From: JAIEPW01 sp964406035
GTDB lineage: Bacteria > Acidobacteriota > Terriglobia > Bryobacterales > Bryobacteraceae
Length of the DNA stretch: 15,273 nucleotides
Direction of reading: 5' to 3'
Assembly (NCBI GenBank): GCA_964406035.1
Contig: CAYOQB010000125.1
Span: 1-15,273 of the forward strand
The position numbers and the translations under genes were made by a program. This document shows, in pieces, positions 6,636 to 13,495 of this stretch. Under the pieces are notes generated by a model. That model was not told where the DNA came from. It worked only from the letters and a program-made list of their open reading frames with translations, and ran no database searches. The first letter of the stretch is position 1. Each line of letters starts with the position of its first letter.

Positions 6636-7996
6636 GGCGCGGCGTCCACATCTTCGGCGCGATTCTCGAACTTCGTGCATTCCTTCAGGAACACCAGCGG
6701 CACACGCCCGATCGGGCCGTTGCGCTGCTTGGCCAGCAGCAGGTCGGCGAGCCCGCGCAGATCCTCGCGATCCGGCTTGTACACTTCCTCGCGATAAATG
6801 AAAGCCACCAGGTCGGCGTCCTGCTCGATCGATCCCGAATCGCGCAGGTCGCTTAGAATCGGCTTGTGATCGCCCTGCCGCGTCTCGGAGGCGCGGCTCA
6901 ACTGCGACAGCACGATCATCGGCACCCGCAGCTCCTTGGCCAGCAGCTTCAGTCCGCGCGAAATCTGGCTCACTTCCTGGTTGCGATTCTCGTTCCGCCC
7001 GCGCCCGCTCATCAGTTGCAGGTAGTCGATCACCACCAGGTCCAGCCCACGTTCGTTCTTCAGGCGGCGCAGCTTGGAATGTACGTCCATCAGGTTCGCG
7101 CCGGAGGTGTCGTCGATGTACAGCGGCGCTTCCGTGATGTCGTTCAGCGCCACCGCCAGCCGCCGCCGTTCGTCCTGATTTAGAAAGCCGCTGCGGAACC
7201 GCTGCTGATCCACGCGCGCCTGCGCGCACACCATGCGGGTCAGCAGGCTTTCCGCGGACATTTCGAGCGAAAACACGGCCACGGTCTTTCGCAGCTTCGG
7301 ATGCGTCGCGACGTGCTGCGCGATGTTCAGGGCGAATGCGGTCTTACCCATGGACGGGCGCGCCGCCAGAATGAACAGCTCGCCCTCGTGCAACCCGCCG
7401 GTCATTTCGTCCAGCTTCGCGAAGCCGGTCGAAATGCCCTTCAACCGCTTCGAAGGGTCGAGGAACGCGTTGATTCCGCCGGGGAACTTATCGATGATCT
7501 CGACCGTGCCCAGCAGCCGGTCGCCCGACTTGGCATCGCCCAGCCGCAGCAACTCCTCCTCGGCGCCCGCCAGGATCTCCTCCGGCTCCTGCTCACCCAG
7601 CAGGCAACGCTGCTTCAGGTTCTCCGCCGTGAAAATCAGCCGCCGCAGCGTGGACTTGTCCTTCACCAGCCGGATCGGGCTCTCGAGATTGATGATCTCC
7701 GGCAGCCCTTCATCAAGCGACGCCAGGTAGCTCATCCCGTCCACCGACTCGAGCTGCCCCCGCTTCATCAGCTCGTTTACCAGCGTCAGGTGCTCGATGC
7801 GCTCGCCACGCTCGAACAGCTCCGCCATGCGCGAGAAGATACGGCGGTGCTTCTCGATCGCGAAATCATCCGCCGTCAGCGTCCCCGCGATCTGGATGAA
7901 CGCGGAATCGTTGCGCAGAATTGAGCCGAGCAGAAACCGCTCGGCTTCGACGTTGGCGGGCAGTCCTTTTTCGAGGGTGAGGTCAGCGGCGGCCAT
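6626..7996 (-). CDS. dnaB: Replicative DNA helicase DnaB
   Basis: DnaB is the hexameric 5'-3' helicase of the replication fork. The 456-residue product has the N-terminal primase-interacting domain (about 12-115, starting GLPANVEAERFLLGSIL), a linker, and the RecA-like domain with STGFAKLDEMTGGL (189-202), Walker A ARPSMGKT (212-219), FSLEMS (242-247), Walker B VVIDYLQL (321-328), the H4 region SQLSRASETR then LSDLRDSGSIEQDADLV (364-397), and the arginine-finger motif KQRNGPIGRV (423-432). Full length, with no intein: the Walker A and H4 regions, common intein sites in this family, are uninterrupted. ATG 7996 lacks a clear Shine-Dalgarno. A 189-bp gap separates it from hipA upstream, and a promoter is visible there. 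Its stop overlaps the SRPBCC gene on the opposite strand. Confidence 0.97.
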   Translation of the reverse strand: MAAADLTLEKGLPANVEAERFLLGSILRNDSAFIQIAGTLTADDFAIEKHRRIFSRMAELFERGERIEHLTLVNELMKRGQLESVDGMSYLASLDEGLPEIINLESPIRLVKDKSTLRRLIFTAENLKQRCLLGEQEPEEILAGAEEELLRLGDAKSGDRLLGTVEIIDKFPGGINAFLDPSKRLKGISTGFAKLDEMTGGLHEGELFILAARPSMGKTAFALNIAQHVATHPKLRKTVAVFSLEMSAESLLTRMVCAQARVDQQRFRSGFLNQDERRRLAVALNDITEAPLYIDDTSGANLMDVHSKLRRLKNERGLDLVVIDYLQLMSGRGRNENRNQEVSQISRGLKLLAKELRVPMIVLSQLSRASETRQGDHKPILSDLRDSGSIEQDADLVAFIYREEVYKPDREDLRGLADLLLAKQRNGPIGRVPLVFLKECTKFENRAEDVDAAPYE

Positions 7997-8033
7997 GCGA
8001 GAAAGACCTGTCTACGGTAACCGCCCTGAAACC

Positions 8034-8090
8034 GGCGCGCAAGCGCCCGCGATCAGGTTTCTGTGGAAACCGCGATTCCTGATTTCCACA
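8034..8090 (-). promoter_or_regulatory. Structured dnaB leader with competing hairpins
   Basis: The predicted 5' leader of dnaB (about 135 nt) can form three stems. Stem 1 pairs TGTGGAAA with TTTCCACA (8083-8090 with 8062-8069). Stem 2 pairs GGTTTC with GAAACC around a 4-base loop (8056-8071). Stem 3 is GGCGC-GCAA-GCGCC (8034-8047). Stems 1 and 2 share bases, so they exclude each other. The pattern could be a dyad for a DNA-binding protein or an RNA switch; I cannot tell from one sequence. Confidence 0.4.
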
Positions 8091-8136
8091 CTGAAGACAA
8101 ACGACAAACGCCCAGTCTTCCACAGGGTTATGCACA
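8062..8136. promoter_or_regulatory. Cluster of DnaA-box-like 9-mers upstream of dnaB
   Basis: Compared with the DnaA consensus TTATCCACA, the region holds TTATGCACA at 8128-8136 (+, one mismatch), TCTTCCACA at 8116-8124 (+, two), ATTTCCACA at 8082-8090 (+, two) and GTTTCCACA at 8062-8070 (-, two). The best box covers the predicted dnaB transcription start. Four loose matches in 75 bp in a GC-rich genome suggest DnaA control of dnaB; only one is a strong box. I do not call it an origin, as no AT-rich unwinding stretch or dnaA gene is present. Confidence 0.45.
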
Positions 8137-8138
8137 AC

Positions 8139-8167
8139 AGAATAGCCGCAGTTTGTTTTGGGGGCAA
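8139..8167 (-). promoter_or_regulatory. Predicted sigma-70 type promoter of dnaB
   Basis: On the minus strand: -35 TTGCCC (8162-8167), 17-bp spacer, -10 TATTCT (8139-8144). Both hexamers match consensus at four of six bases with ideal spacing. The start point would fall near 8131-8132, inside the DnaA-like box TTATGCACA. It suggests dnaB is expressed separately from hipBA. Confidence 0.5.
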
Positions 8168-8185
8168 CTGAGCGCGACGATCGCA

Positions 8186-9442
8186 TCAGCGGACCGCCTC
8201 GGCATCCTCATGCTCGAACGCCGACGCCATCCGATCGATTTCGCGCTTGCTGAGGCCGAGCTTCGCCGCCTCCTCCCGCCATCGCCGCACCGCCTTGCCG
8301 ACCTCTCCCGCGATCGTACGCGCTGCGTCTCTTTTCAGTTCGAAATATCCCGCCACCTCGTAAGCCAGCTTCAATGAGGCCGTATTGTCACTCAGGTCGA
8401 TGGCGGTCGTAAGGACTCGCGGCCGGATGTCAACCGGCACGGGATTTAGATCGTACGCCGGCGAAAGCCGCCAGCCCGCCGGCCCCAGCCATAGGAAGCC
8501 GTGGTTTCGCAGGTGATCGTCGGTGTTCGAAATCAGCACGCTGAAAACGATCCGGCGCCAGAGTTCGTGCATGTCCTGCTTCGGCGAAGCGCCGTGCCGG
8601 CGCAGGACGTCCGCGAATTCCAGATAGCTTCGGACCTCGTTATCCCGCGCATCCAGCATGCTCATGGCGGAAAGAAACGGCCTCCGCATGCCGCCTTCTC
8701 GGTCGAACCGGCGCAGCAGCAGTACCGGTTTTTCGCCGATTGCCACCATCCGTCGCACCGGAACCGCGATGCCGGCCCTTTCGGCGAGCGCCAGCGCCAG
8801 CGCCTCCCAAGCGACCGTATTCACTTCGTCTCCCTGGTGTGGAAACTTCGCGATCAAGAGATGCCCGTCCACGTCTCGAACCGACGCTTTCGGTCGCGCA
8901 CCTCCGAGCGAGGACCCGGGAGCCAGCAGCAGCCGAAGGTCGTCTTCGCTATCCGTGTCCTCCATGACGCGTTCGGCCGCCGTCAGCAGCCGCGGCAATT
9001 CAATCAACGGCGGGATCTTTCGGGACGCGTGCGGCGCAAGGAATGGACCGCCTTCTTCCACGGCGAAACGGAGCGCTCCCTGACGCGTCTCATCGTCCAC
9101 CAGCAGGAGATAATCGATCTCGCGAACAGTCCGCGGCGTTCCTCCCTCACGCTCCGCCCGGCGGCGTTCGGCGCGCCGCATGAGCACGCGGCCCCACCGG
9201 TCCGGTGCGGAATCGCCGATCGCCCCGAACAACGGCTTGTCCGGCGGCGTGTGAAACGGACCCGGTCCCAACTTGAGAGCCGGTTCCAGCGAGAATCGCC
9301 GACCCTCTGCCAGCCAGCTTGGGTCATACTCGAACGTCGCCGTTTCGCGGTCCTTTCGCAGTCGTGCCCACAGCCGCCCCACCAGATGCGGAGTGCCTTC
9401 CAGGTCGGCGTACACCAAAACTTCCCGGTCCATTCCCGTCAC
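8186..9442 (-). CDS. hipA: HipA-family serine/threonine kinase toxin
   Basis: HipA toxins are phosphatidylinositol-kinase-like protein kinases; E. coli HipA phosphorylates glutamyl-tRNA synthetase and causes persistence. The 418-residue product has the N-terminal HipA domain (about 5-130, with KPLFGAIGDSAPDRWGR at 69-85), the glycine-rich ATP loop GSSLGGARPK (176-185), LIAKFPHQGD with the ATP-binding Lys (K199), the LLLRRFDREGG segment (241-251), the catalytic NTDDHLRN motif (306-313, Asp308) and the metal-binding Asp in SPAYDLNP (D331). All kinase residues are present, so it should be active. It overlaps the antitoxin gene by GTGA when read from the GTG at 9442; ATG 9433 is an alternative start preceded by GGTGACGGG. 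The target in this organism is unknown, and HipA paralogues hit different substrates. Confidence 0.92.
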   Translation of the reverse strand: MTGMDREVLVYADLEGTPHLVGRLWARLRKDRETATFEYDPSWLAEGRRFSLEPALKLGPGPFHTPPDKPLFGAIGDSAPDRWGRVLMRRAERRRAEREGGTPRTVREIDYLLLVDDETRQGALRFAVEEGGPFLAPHASRKIPPLIELPRLLTAAERVMEDTDSEDDLRLLLAPGSSLGGARPKASVRDVDGHLLIAKFPHQGDEVNTVAWEALALALAERAGIAVPVRRMVAIGEKPVLLLRRFDREGGMRRPFLSAMSMLDARDNEVRSYLEFADVLRRHGASPKQDMHELWRRIVFSVLISNTDDHLRNHGFLWLGPAGWRLSPAYDLNPVPVDIRPRVLTTAIDLSDNTASLKLAYEVAGYFELKRDAARTIAGEVGKAVRRWREEAAKLGLSKREIDRMASAFEHEDAEAVR

Positions 9443-9759
9443 CGCCGTCGCGACCCCAACCGGATGCGTTGCGGAAGATGCTCTTCCTCCAGCGCGCGGC
9501 CGGTCGTATCGTGAGTTGCATCCGCCACCGCAGCCAGCCGGTCAATCAACCCCAGCGCGAACAGTACCGTGGCATAGTTTCCGGCGGAAACGCCTGCATC
9601 CCCCTTCTCGATCCGGTGTAGCGTGGTCCGGCTAATGGAGGCACGCTCCGCTAGGATCGCCACCGGGATGCGCCGCCGCCGGCGGGCGTCGCGGATGTCC
9701 TCGCCCAGTTTTCGAAGCGCCCGGGCCACGGGAAGCGGCAGCTTTGTTACGTCCATCAT
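9439..9759 (-). CDS. hipB: HipB-like XRE-family antitoxin
   Basis: A 106-residue helix-turn-helix protein preceding hipA, as expected for the antitoxin that binds HipA and represses its own operon. The Cro/C1-type HTH spans about residues 14-70: ARALRKLGEDIRDARRRRR, then IPVAILAERASISRTTLHRI with the recognition helix, and EKGDAGVSAGNYATVLFALG. The C-terminal tail (from about 75, rich in Arg and Glu) is likely the HipA-contacting or flexible, protease-sensitive part. Start choice: ATG 9759 has ATAGGG seven bases ahead on a short leader and lies about 13 bases after the predicted transcription start; ATG 9756 is equally possible. ATG 9774 would be at the very 5' end of the mRNA (leaderless) and adds MIGFR. 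It overlaps hipA by four bases. Confidence 0.88.
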   Translation of the reverse strand: MMDVTKLPLPVARALRKLGEDIRDARRRRRIPVAILAERASISRTTLHRIEKGDAGVSAGNYATVLFALGLIDRLAAVADATHDTTGRALEEEHLPQRIRLGSRRR

Positions 9760-9789
9760 ACGGAACCCTATCATTTCTAAAGTACCGTA
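9759..9789. promoter_or_regulatory. Candidate HipB operator (inverted repeat)
   Basis: TACGGAAC (9759-9766) and GTACCGTA (9782-9789) are inverted copies with a single mismatch, with centres 23 bp apart, roughly two helical turns. The right half overlaps the -10 box and spacer of the predicted hipBA promoter and the left half reaches the start codon, the expected arrangement for autorepression. The sequence does not match the E. coli HipB operator (TATCC-N8-GGATA), which is not expected for a distant homologue. Confidence 0.5.
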
Positions 9790-9807
9790 AGATGGACGTT
9801 AAATCAA
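9779..9807 (-). promoter_or_regulatory. Predicted hipBA promoter
   Basis: On the minus strand: -35 TTGATT (9802-9807), spacer of exactly 17 bp, -10 TACTTT (9779-9784). The -35 box overlaps the TGA stop of the MFS gene upstream (9804-9806), so the promoter is tucked into the end of that gene. Predicted start near 9772-9773. Confidence 0.55.
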
Positions 9808-11072
9808 GACGTACCCGCTGCCGCCCGTGCCCGCGGCTCCCGCCGCAACACCACCGCCGCCAGCACAAACGCCCCCGCCATCAACGACGCCGAAAGCAAG
9901 AACGGAGCCCCCGGCTGCCGCAGCGACCTCGCCGGGTCGATAAAGACCGCGAATATCTGCGTAAACATCGTCGGGCCGATCATGCCCGTGATCCCGCGCA
10001 AGCTCTGCAATGCGCCCTGCAGTTGCCCCTGCTCGCCCGGCTCCACCCGGCGGCTCATCAAGCCTTGCGACGAAGGACCCGACAAGAACCACAGCGCCAT
10101 TACCGGCAGGCCGATCAGGAACGCCATCCCCGTAGGCGCGAGCCCGTAAATCGCCAGCCCGGTGCTCCCCGCCAGCAACCCGAGCAGCAGACACGCGCGC
10201 TCCCCCAACCGCCCGATCATCGGCCGGATCAGCACGCCTTGCACCAGCGCCGAACTCACCCCGACCGCGGCCAGCGTCAGCCCGATCTCACGCTCGCCCC
10301 ACTGATACCGGTATCCGGCGTAAAGCACGAACACGCTCGGCAGCACCTCATGCGCCAGGTAGTAAAGGACGTTGACACCGGCCAGCCCCAGCAGCGCGGG
10401 ATGCCCTCGCAGCAATCGCAGCGATCCCACCGGATTCGCCCTCGCCCACGAGAATGCCGACCGCTTCTCCTTCGGATGCGATTCCGGCAGCACGAAGTAC
10501 CCATAGGTCGCGTTCAGCAAACTGAGCACGGCCGCCACCCAGAACGGCAGCCGCGGATCGACCGCACCCAACAAGCCCCCGAATCCCGGACCCAGAATGA
10601 AGCCGAGGCCGAACGCCGCGCCCAGCAAGCCGAATGCGGCGGCGCGGCCCGAGGGCGGCGTCACGTCCGCGATATAGGCGTATGCGGTGGGGATGCTCGC
10701 CGCCGTGATGCCCGAGATCACGCGCCCCGCGAACAGCCACGCCAGGTCCGGCGCCAGCGCCATCAGCACATAGTCCAACCCGAGTCCGAAGTTCGAGAGC
10801 AGGATCACCGGACGGCGTCCGAACCGGTCCGACAGCGCACCCAGCATCGGCGAGGCGGCAAACTGCATCAACGCCCACACCGTTCCGAACACGCCATACA
10901 CCCGCGCGGCGGACGCAGTATCGCCGCCCAGAAAAATCTCCACCAGCTTGGGCAGCACCGGGATGATCATCCCCAGTGCGATCAGATCCAGCGCGACCGT
11001 AATGAGAATGAACGCCACCGCGGCCTTGCGGGGGCCTTGTGGCTGATCGGAGGTCACGTGCCATTGTGCCAC
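9804..11072 (-). CDS. TetA-like MFS drug/proton antiporter (DHA1, TCR/Tet subgroup)
   Basis: A 422-residue, 12-helix inner-membrane exporter. It aligns by eye with TetA proteins: TVALDLIALGMIIPVLP in helix 1 (25-41, D29), the ALMQF then SPMLGALSDRFGRRP motif A (67-88), GLDYVLMALAP (98-108, D100), motif C GLGFILGPGFGG (155-166), and LMSRRVEPGEQGQLQGALQSL (338-358) in the second half. Helix 9 reads LLGLLAGSTGL (297-306) where TetA has an Asp essential for tetracycline transport, so the substrate is probably not tetracycline. No TetR-like regulator is adjacent. The start is a GTG at 11072 with no clear ribosome site; GTG 11057 is an alternative, and both precede the first helix. The MFS call is certain, the substrate unknown. 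Confidence 0.9.
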   Translation of the reverse strand: MAQWHVTSDQPQGPRKAAVAFILITVALDLIALGMIIPVLPKLVEIFLGGDTASAARVYGVFGTVWALMQFAASPMLGALSDRFGRRPVILLSNFGLGLDYVLMALAPDLAWLFAGRVISGITAASIPTAYAYIADVTPPSGRAAAFGLLGAAFGLGFILGPGFGGLLGAVDPRLPFWVAAVLSLLNATYGYFVLPESHPKEKRSAFSWARANPVGSLRLLRGHPALLGLAGVNVLYYLAHEVLPSVFVLYAGYRYQWGEREIGLTLAAVGVSSALVQGVLIRPMIGRLGERACLLLGLLAGSTGLAIYGLAPTGMAFLIGLPVMALWFLSGPSSQGLMSRRVEPGEQGQLQGALQSLRGITGMIGPTMFTQIFAVFIDPARSLRQPGAPFLLSASLMAGAFVLAAVVLRREPRARAAAGTS

Positions 11073-11191
11073 GCAAACTCGCGCCTGAGCTACGGTAAGG
11101 GGATCCGTGAGGCTGTTCTTGGTAAGCAGTTGCTAATCCGTGGTGATAAGTTAACCGTTGGACTGAAATCACGCAATTAACGGCAAATTGT

Positions 11192-11323
11192 GGAGCCGCG
11201 AGCGTGAGCGAGCGGCAGACGTTTGCGTGCAAACGATTCTAAAATTCGTGTTACTCGCTTAGGATGGAAATGGCAAGCCTAATCGGCGATTCGTCTGTCG
11301 CTCGCTCGCTCGCGCGCGGCTCC
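11192..11323. repeat. GC-rich REP-like inverted repeat pair
   Basis: The left arm (11192-11221, GGAGCCGCGAGCGTGAGCG onward to CAGACG) and right arm (11292-11323) are reverse complements over about 30 bases apart from two mismatches and a 2-bp length difference. They enclose 70 bp that holds the palindrome GTTTGCGTGCAAAC and a TTAGG/CCTAA dyad. The arm is of the GAGCCGCGAGCG-type repeat familiar between genes of Planctomycetes and Acidobacteria. Paired, inverted copies resemble a REP doublet or small non-autonomous element; it may also insulate the flanking genes. Confidence 0.65.
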
Positions 11324-11433
11324 CATAGTTCATATGCCAATTGCTATGCCCAAACGGATACACAATCGAAGTGGACTGCGAACCTTCGGCAGTCGCAGCA
11401 AAGGCCCGTAAGGAGCGGACATGAAAATTCCCG

Positions 11434-11454
11434 ACCTCCAGCGGACCGGGAGGT
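11434..11454 (-). terminator. Possible weak terminator of the VWA gene
   Basis: A 6-bp stem, ACCTCC (11434-11439) with GGAGGT (11449-11454) around nine bases, followed on the minus strand by CGGGAATTTTC. It lies five bases after the stop codon of the VWA gene. The stem is short and the T-run has only four bases, so termination may be partial. Confidence 0.35.
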
Positions 11455-11458
11455 TCTC

Positions 11459-13084
11459 TCACTTCCGCAGCGACATCGCCCCGCGAATCAACCTCACCAG
11501 CTCAACCCGATCCGCATGGCCCAGCGTGGCGGCCTCCGCTCGCGCCGCGGCGCTCTCGAAGGACGCCGATCCCGGATGCGGCCATCCGCTCAGTAGTAAT
11601 CCGAACTCCGCCACTGCGGCGGCAAACTGAAAATCCTGGGACGGCGTTGCCGTCTCGGCGACCCCGGGCAGCGTCATCTCCTCGCCCTGATTCCCCAGCG
11701 GCGCCTTGTAGCGAAGCCGCACCTGGAACGCGTCCGCGCTCAGCGCACTCCCATCGTGCGGGACAATCTCGTACAGCGCCGTTACCGAGTGGCCCGCGCC
11801 CAGCTCGCCCGCGTCCTTCCGATCGTCGCGGAAATCCTCGGTGCGCAAGCGCCGGTTCTCATAGCCGATCAGCCGGTAGCTCCGCACCCGCCCGGGGTGG
11901 AAGCGGACCTGCGCCTTCACGTCCTTGGCCACCGTTTCCAGCGTCCCGCCGAGCTGCTCCACAAACACCTTCCGCGCCTCCAGCGCCGAATCGATGTAGG
12001 CGTACTGCCCGTTCCCATGGTCGGCAAGGCTCTCCAGCTTGCGATCCTGATGATCCCCCATTCCGAAACCGAGCACCGTGAGAAACACGCCATCCTCCCG
12101 CTCGGACTCGATCAGCTTCACCAGATCCGCCGGGGAGCTCACGCCCACATTGAAATCACCGTCCGTCGCCAGAATCACGCGATTGTTCGCGTCCTGGCGG
12201 AACATGCCGCGCGCCGTCGCATACGCAAGCTGAATCCCCGCACCGCCCGCCGTCGAGCCGCCTGCCTCCAGCCGGTCGATCGCATCCATGATGGCCTGCT
12301 TCTGCGAGCCCGCTGTAGGAGGCAGCACCAGCCCCGCGTTGCCCGCGTACACAACAATCGCCACTGAGTCCTGCGGGCGCATCTGCTCCACCAGCAGCGC
12401 GAAAGCCTTCTTTACCAGCGGCAGTTTGTCCGCTGCGTTCATGGACCCGGAAACATCAATCAGGAACGTCAGATGCGCGGGGCGCATTCGTGAGGGAGGA
12501 ATCGGTGTGGATTTCAGGCCGATTTTCAGCAACCGGTTCTGCGGATTCCACGGGCAAACGGACACTTCCGCGTGCGCCGCGAACGGCTCGCCCGGCTTCG
12601 GGTCCGGATAGTGGTATTTGAAGTAGTTCAGAAGCTCTTCATTACGGACCTCATCCGGCGCCGGCAATGAGCCTGCCAAGAGATAGCGGCGGACCTTGGC
12701 GTACGACGCGGTGTCCACATCGATGGAGAACGTGGAGAGTGGCTCGGCGACGGCTTCAACAAAGGAGCTGTTAACAATCCCGGATCCCTCCTTCCCATAC
12801 GGCGGCGCAATGCCGCCCATCGAGCCACCCACGATCCCGCCGACGACTCCGGGTGCGGCACTCGGCGCCGCCAGCGGCGCCTGTTCTGATGCCGAGAATC
12901 TTCGTTGATTCCACATCGTCTTCGGATCGAATGACAAAGGGTCTCGCGCCACCGCGCCCAAGCCGGTCGATGATTCCCGCTCTAATGCGCGCTGAGCTTC
13001 CATGTACCTCAGTGCCACGAACACAACGGCGGAAATCACCGCCAGGCCTATCGGAATCCACCAACGGATCTTGAAAAGTCGCAT
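11459..13084 (-). CDS. Membrane-anchored VWA-domain protein, YfbK family
   Basis: A 541-residue protein of the YfbK type, of unknown function. Order of parts: one N-terminal membrane helix (about 7-26, WWIPIGLAVISAVVFVAL), a short linker with a Gly-rich segment GVVGGIVGGSMGG (79-91), the conserved N-terminal VWA-associated domain starting EPLSTFSIDVDTASYAKVRR (114-133) through EELLNYFKYHYP, the VWA domain from about 200 with a complete metal-ion site (DVSGSM at 210-215, T278 in GGSTAGG, D308 in ATDGDFNVG), and the C-terminal YfbK domain (about 375-540). All metal-site residues are present, so ligand binding should be intact. I start at ATG 13084 with GGAG nine bases upstream; a GTG at 13111 reads in frame but has no ribosome site. 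No sigma-factor gene lies beside it. It follows the two small genes by 75 bp on the same strand. Confidence 0.9.
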   Translation of the reverse strand: MRLFKIRWWIPIGLAVISAVVFVALRYMEAQRALERESSTGLGAVARDPLSFDPKTMWNQRRFSASEQAPLAAPSAAPGVVGGIVGGSMGGIAPPYGKEGSGIVNSSFVEAVAEPLSTFSIDVDTASYAKVRRYLLAGSLPAPDEVRNEELLNYFKYHYPDPKPGEPFAAHAEVSVCPWNPQNRLLKIGLKSTPIPPSRMRPAHLTFLIDVSGSMNAADKLPLVKKAFALLVEQMRPQDSVAIVVYAGNAGLVLPPTAGSQKQAIMDAIDRLEAGGSTAGGAGIQLAYATARGMFRQDANNRVILATDGDFNVGVSSPADLVKLIESEREDGVFLTVLGFGMGDHQDRKLESLADHGNGQYAYIDSALEARKVFVEQLGGTLETVAKDVKAQVRFHPGRVRSYRLIGYENRRLRTEDFRDDRKDAGELGAGHSVTALYEIVPHDGSALSADAFQVRLRYKAPLGNQGEEMTLPGVAETATPSQDFQFAAAVAEFGLLLSGWPHPGSASFESAAARAEAATLGHADRVELVRLIRGAMSLRK

Positions 13085-13159
13085 GGTCTCAGGCTCCAGT
13101 CGCGTAGACACCGCGCCCTGCGCAAAAGATCCGGTAGCGTTTGCGATAAAGCTCGCCTC

Positions 13160-13495
13160 TTATTGCTGTGGGTCAGTCCCTTCGTCGCCCCCGATGTCGC
13201 CCCCGAGGGATTGTTCCTTGAGGAGATCATTCACGCACGGGAGACGATGAAGGTAGAGGTCATACTGCGAGTCCGGAGTGAAGAGTTCCTGCGCTGCCAT
13301 GATGTGGTAGCCGCAATCCTCCCCCTTGAGGAGATGGATGATCATGTCGGCCAGAAAGCGAAGCGAGGCTGCGTCGCCCTCGATTTTGATCGTTGGAGTT
13401 CCAGGGTATTCCAGGTCGTCACTAGGTGGCAGTAATTGCACGTTCAACTGTATGTCGCCACCCTCCTCCTTCTCGTCAAGCGCCTCGAGATCCAT
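13160..13495 (-). CDS. Small acidic protein, possibly Imm32-like immunity protein
   Basis: A 111-residue cytoplasmic, acidic protein without a membrane segment. It has an excellent ribosome site, AGGAGG, six bases before ATG 13495, which fixes the start. The middle, TIKIEGDAASLRFLADMIIHLLKG (about 35-58) followed by GYHIMAAQELFTPDSQYDLYLHRL (62-85), has the spacing of Imm32-type immunity proteins: a G-x-x-x-x-L-x-x-L-A helix, then H-x-x and a final S-x-x-L-x-L strand. This is pattern recognition only and could be wrong. The C-terminal tail is Gly/Asp rich. It overlaps the membrane-protein gene upstream by 20 bp, so the two form an operon. No toxin of the polymorphic type is visible nearby. 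Confidence 0.72.
   Translation of the reverse strand: MDLEALDEKEEGGDIQLNVQLLPPSDDLEYPGTPTIKIEGDAASLRFLADMIIHLLKGEDCGYHIMAAQELFTPDSQYDLYLHRLPCVNDLLKEQSLGGDIGGDEGTDPQQ

Larger units (their letters stand above)
11073..11458. other. Non-coding stretch between the MFS and VWA genes
   Basis: About 386 bases without a convincing gene. It contains the GC-rich inverted repeat at 11192-11323, a short palindrome GTTTGCGTGCAAAC (11221-11234), a hairpin at 11374-11394 (GACTGCGAA with TTCGGCAGTC), and a strong ribosome site plus ATG on the plus strand at 11410-11423. The MFS promoter should lie somewhere between 11073 and 11190, but I see no strong pair of boxes. Confidence 0.6.

Noticed and set aside
8034..8136. 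Chromosomal replication origin
   Set aside because: Only one strong DnaA box, no AT-rich unwinding region and no dnaA or dnaN beside it; promoter control of dnaB is a simpler reading.
9744..11180. Plus-strand open frame of 478 codons opposite the MFS gene
   Set aside because: The product is extremely Arg/Gln/His-rich without any domain; the minus strand encodes an obvious 12-helix transporter.
11340..11423. Possible cyclic-di-GMP (GEMM-like) riboswitch
   Set aside because: A GCAAAGGCC stretch and a hairpin before a start codon resemble parts of GEMM, but the conserved order of elements and the GAAA-type loop are not met, and no intact downstream gene exists.
13084..13111. Upstream GTG start for the VWA protein
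   Set aside because: The extra nine residues have no ribosome site, whereas ATG 13084 has GGAG at good spacing directly before the membrane anchor.
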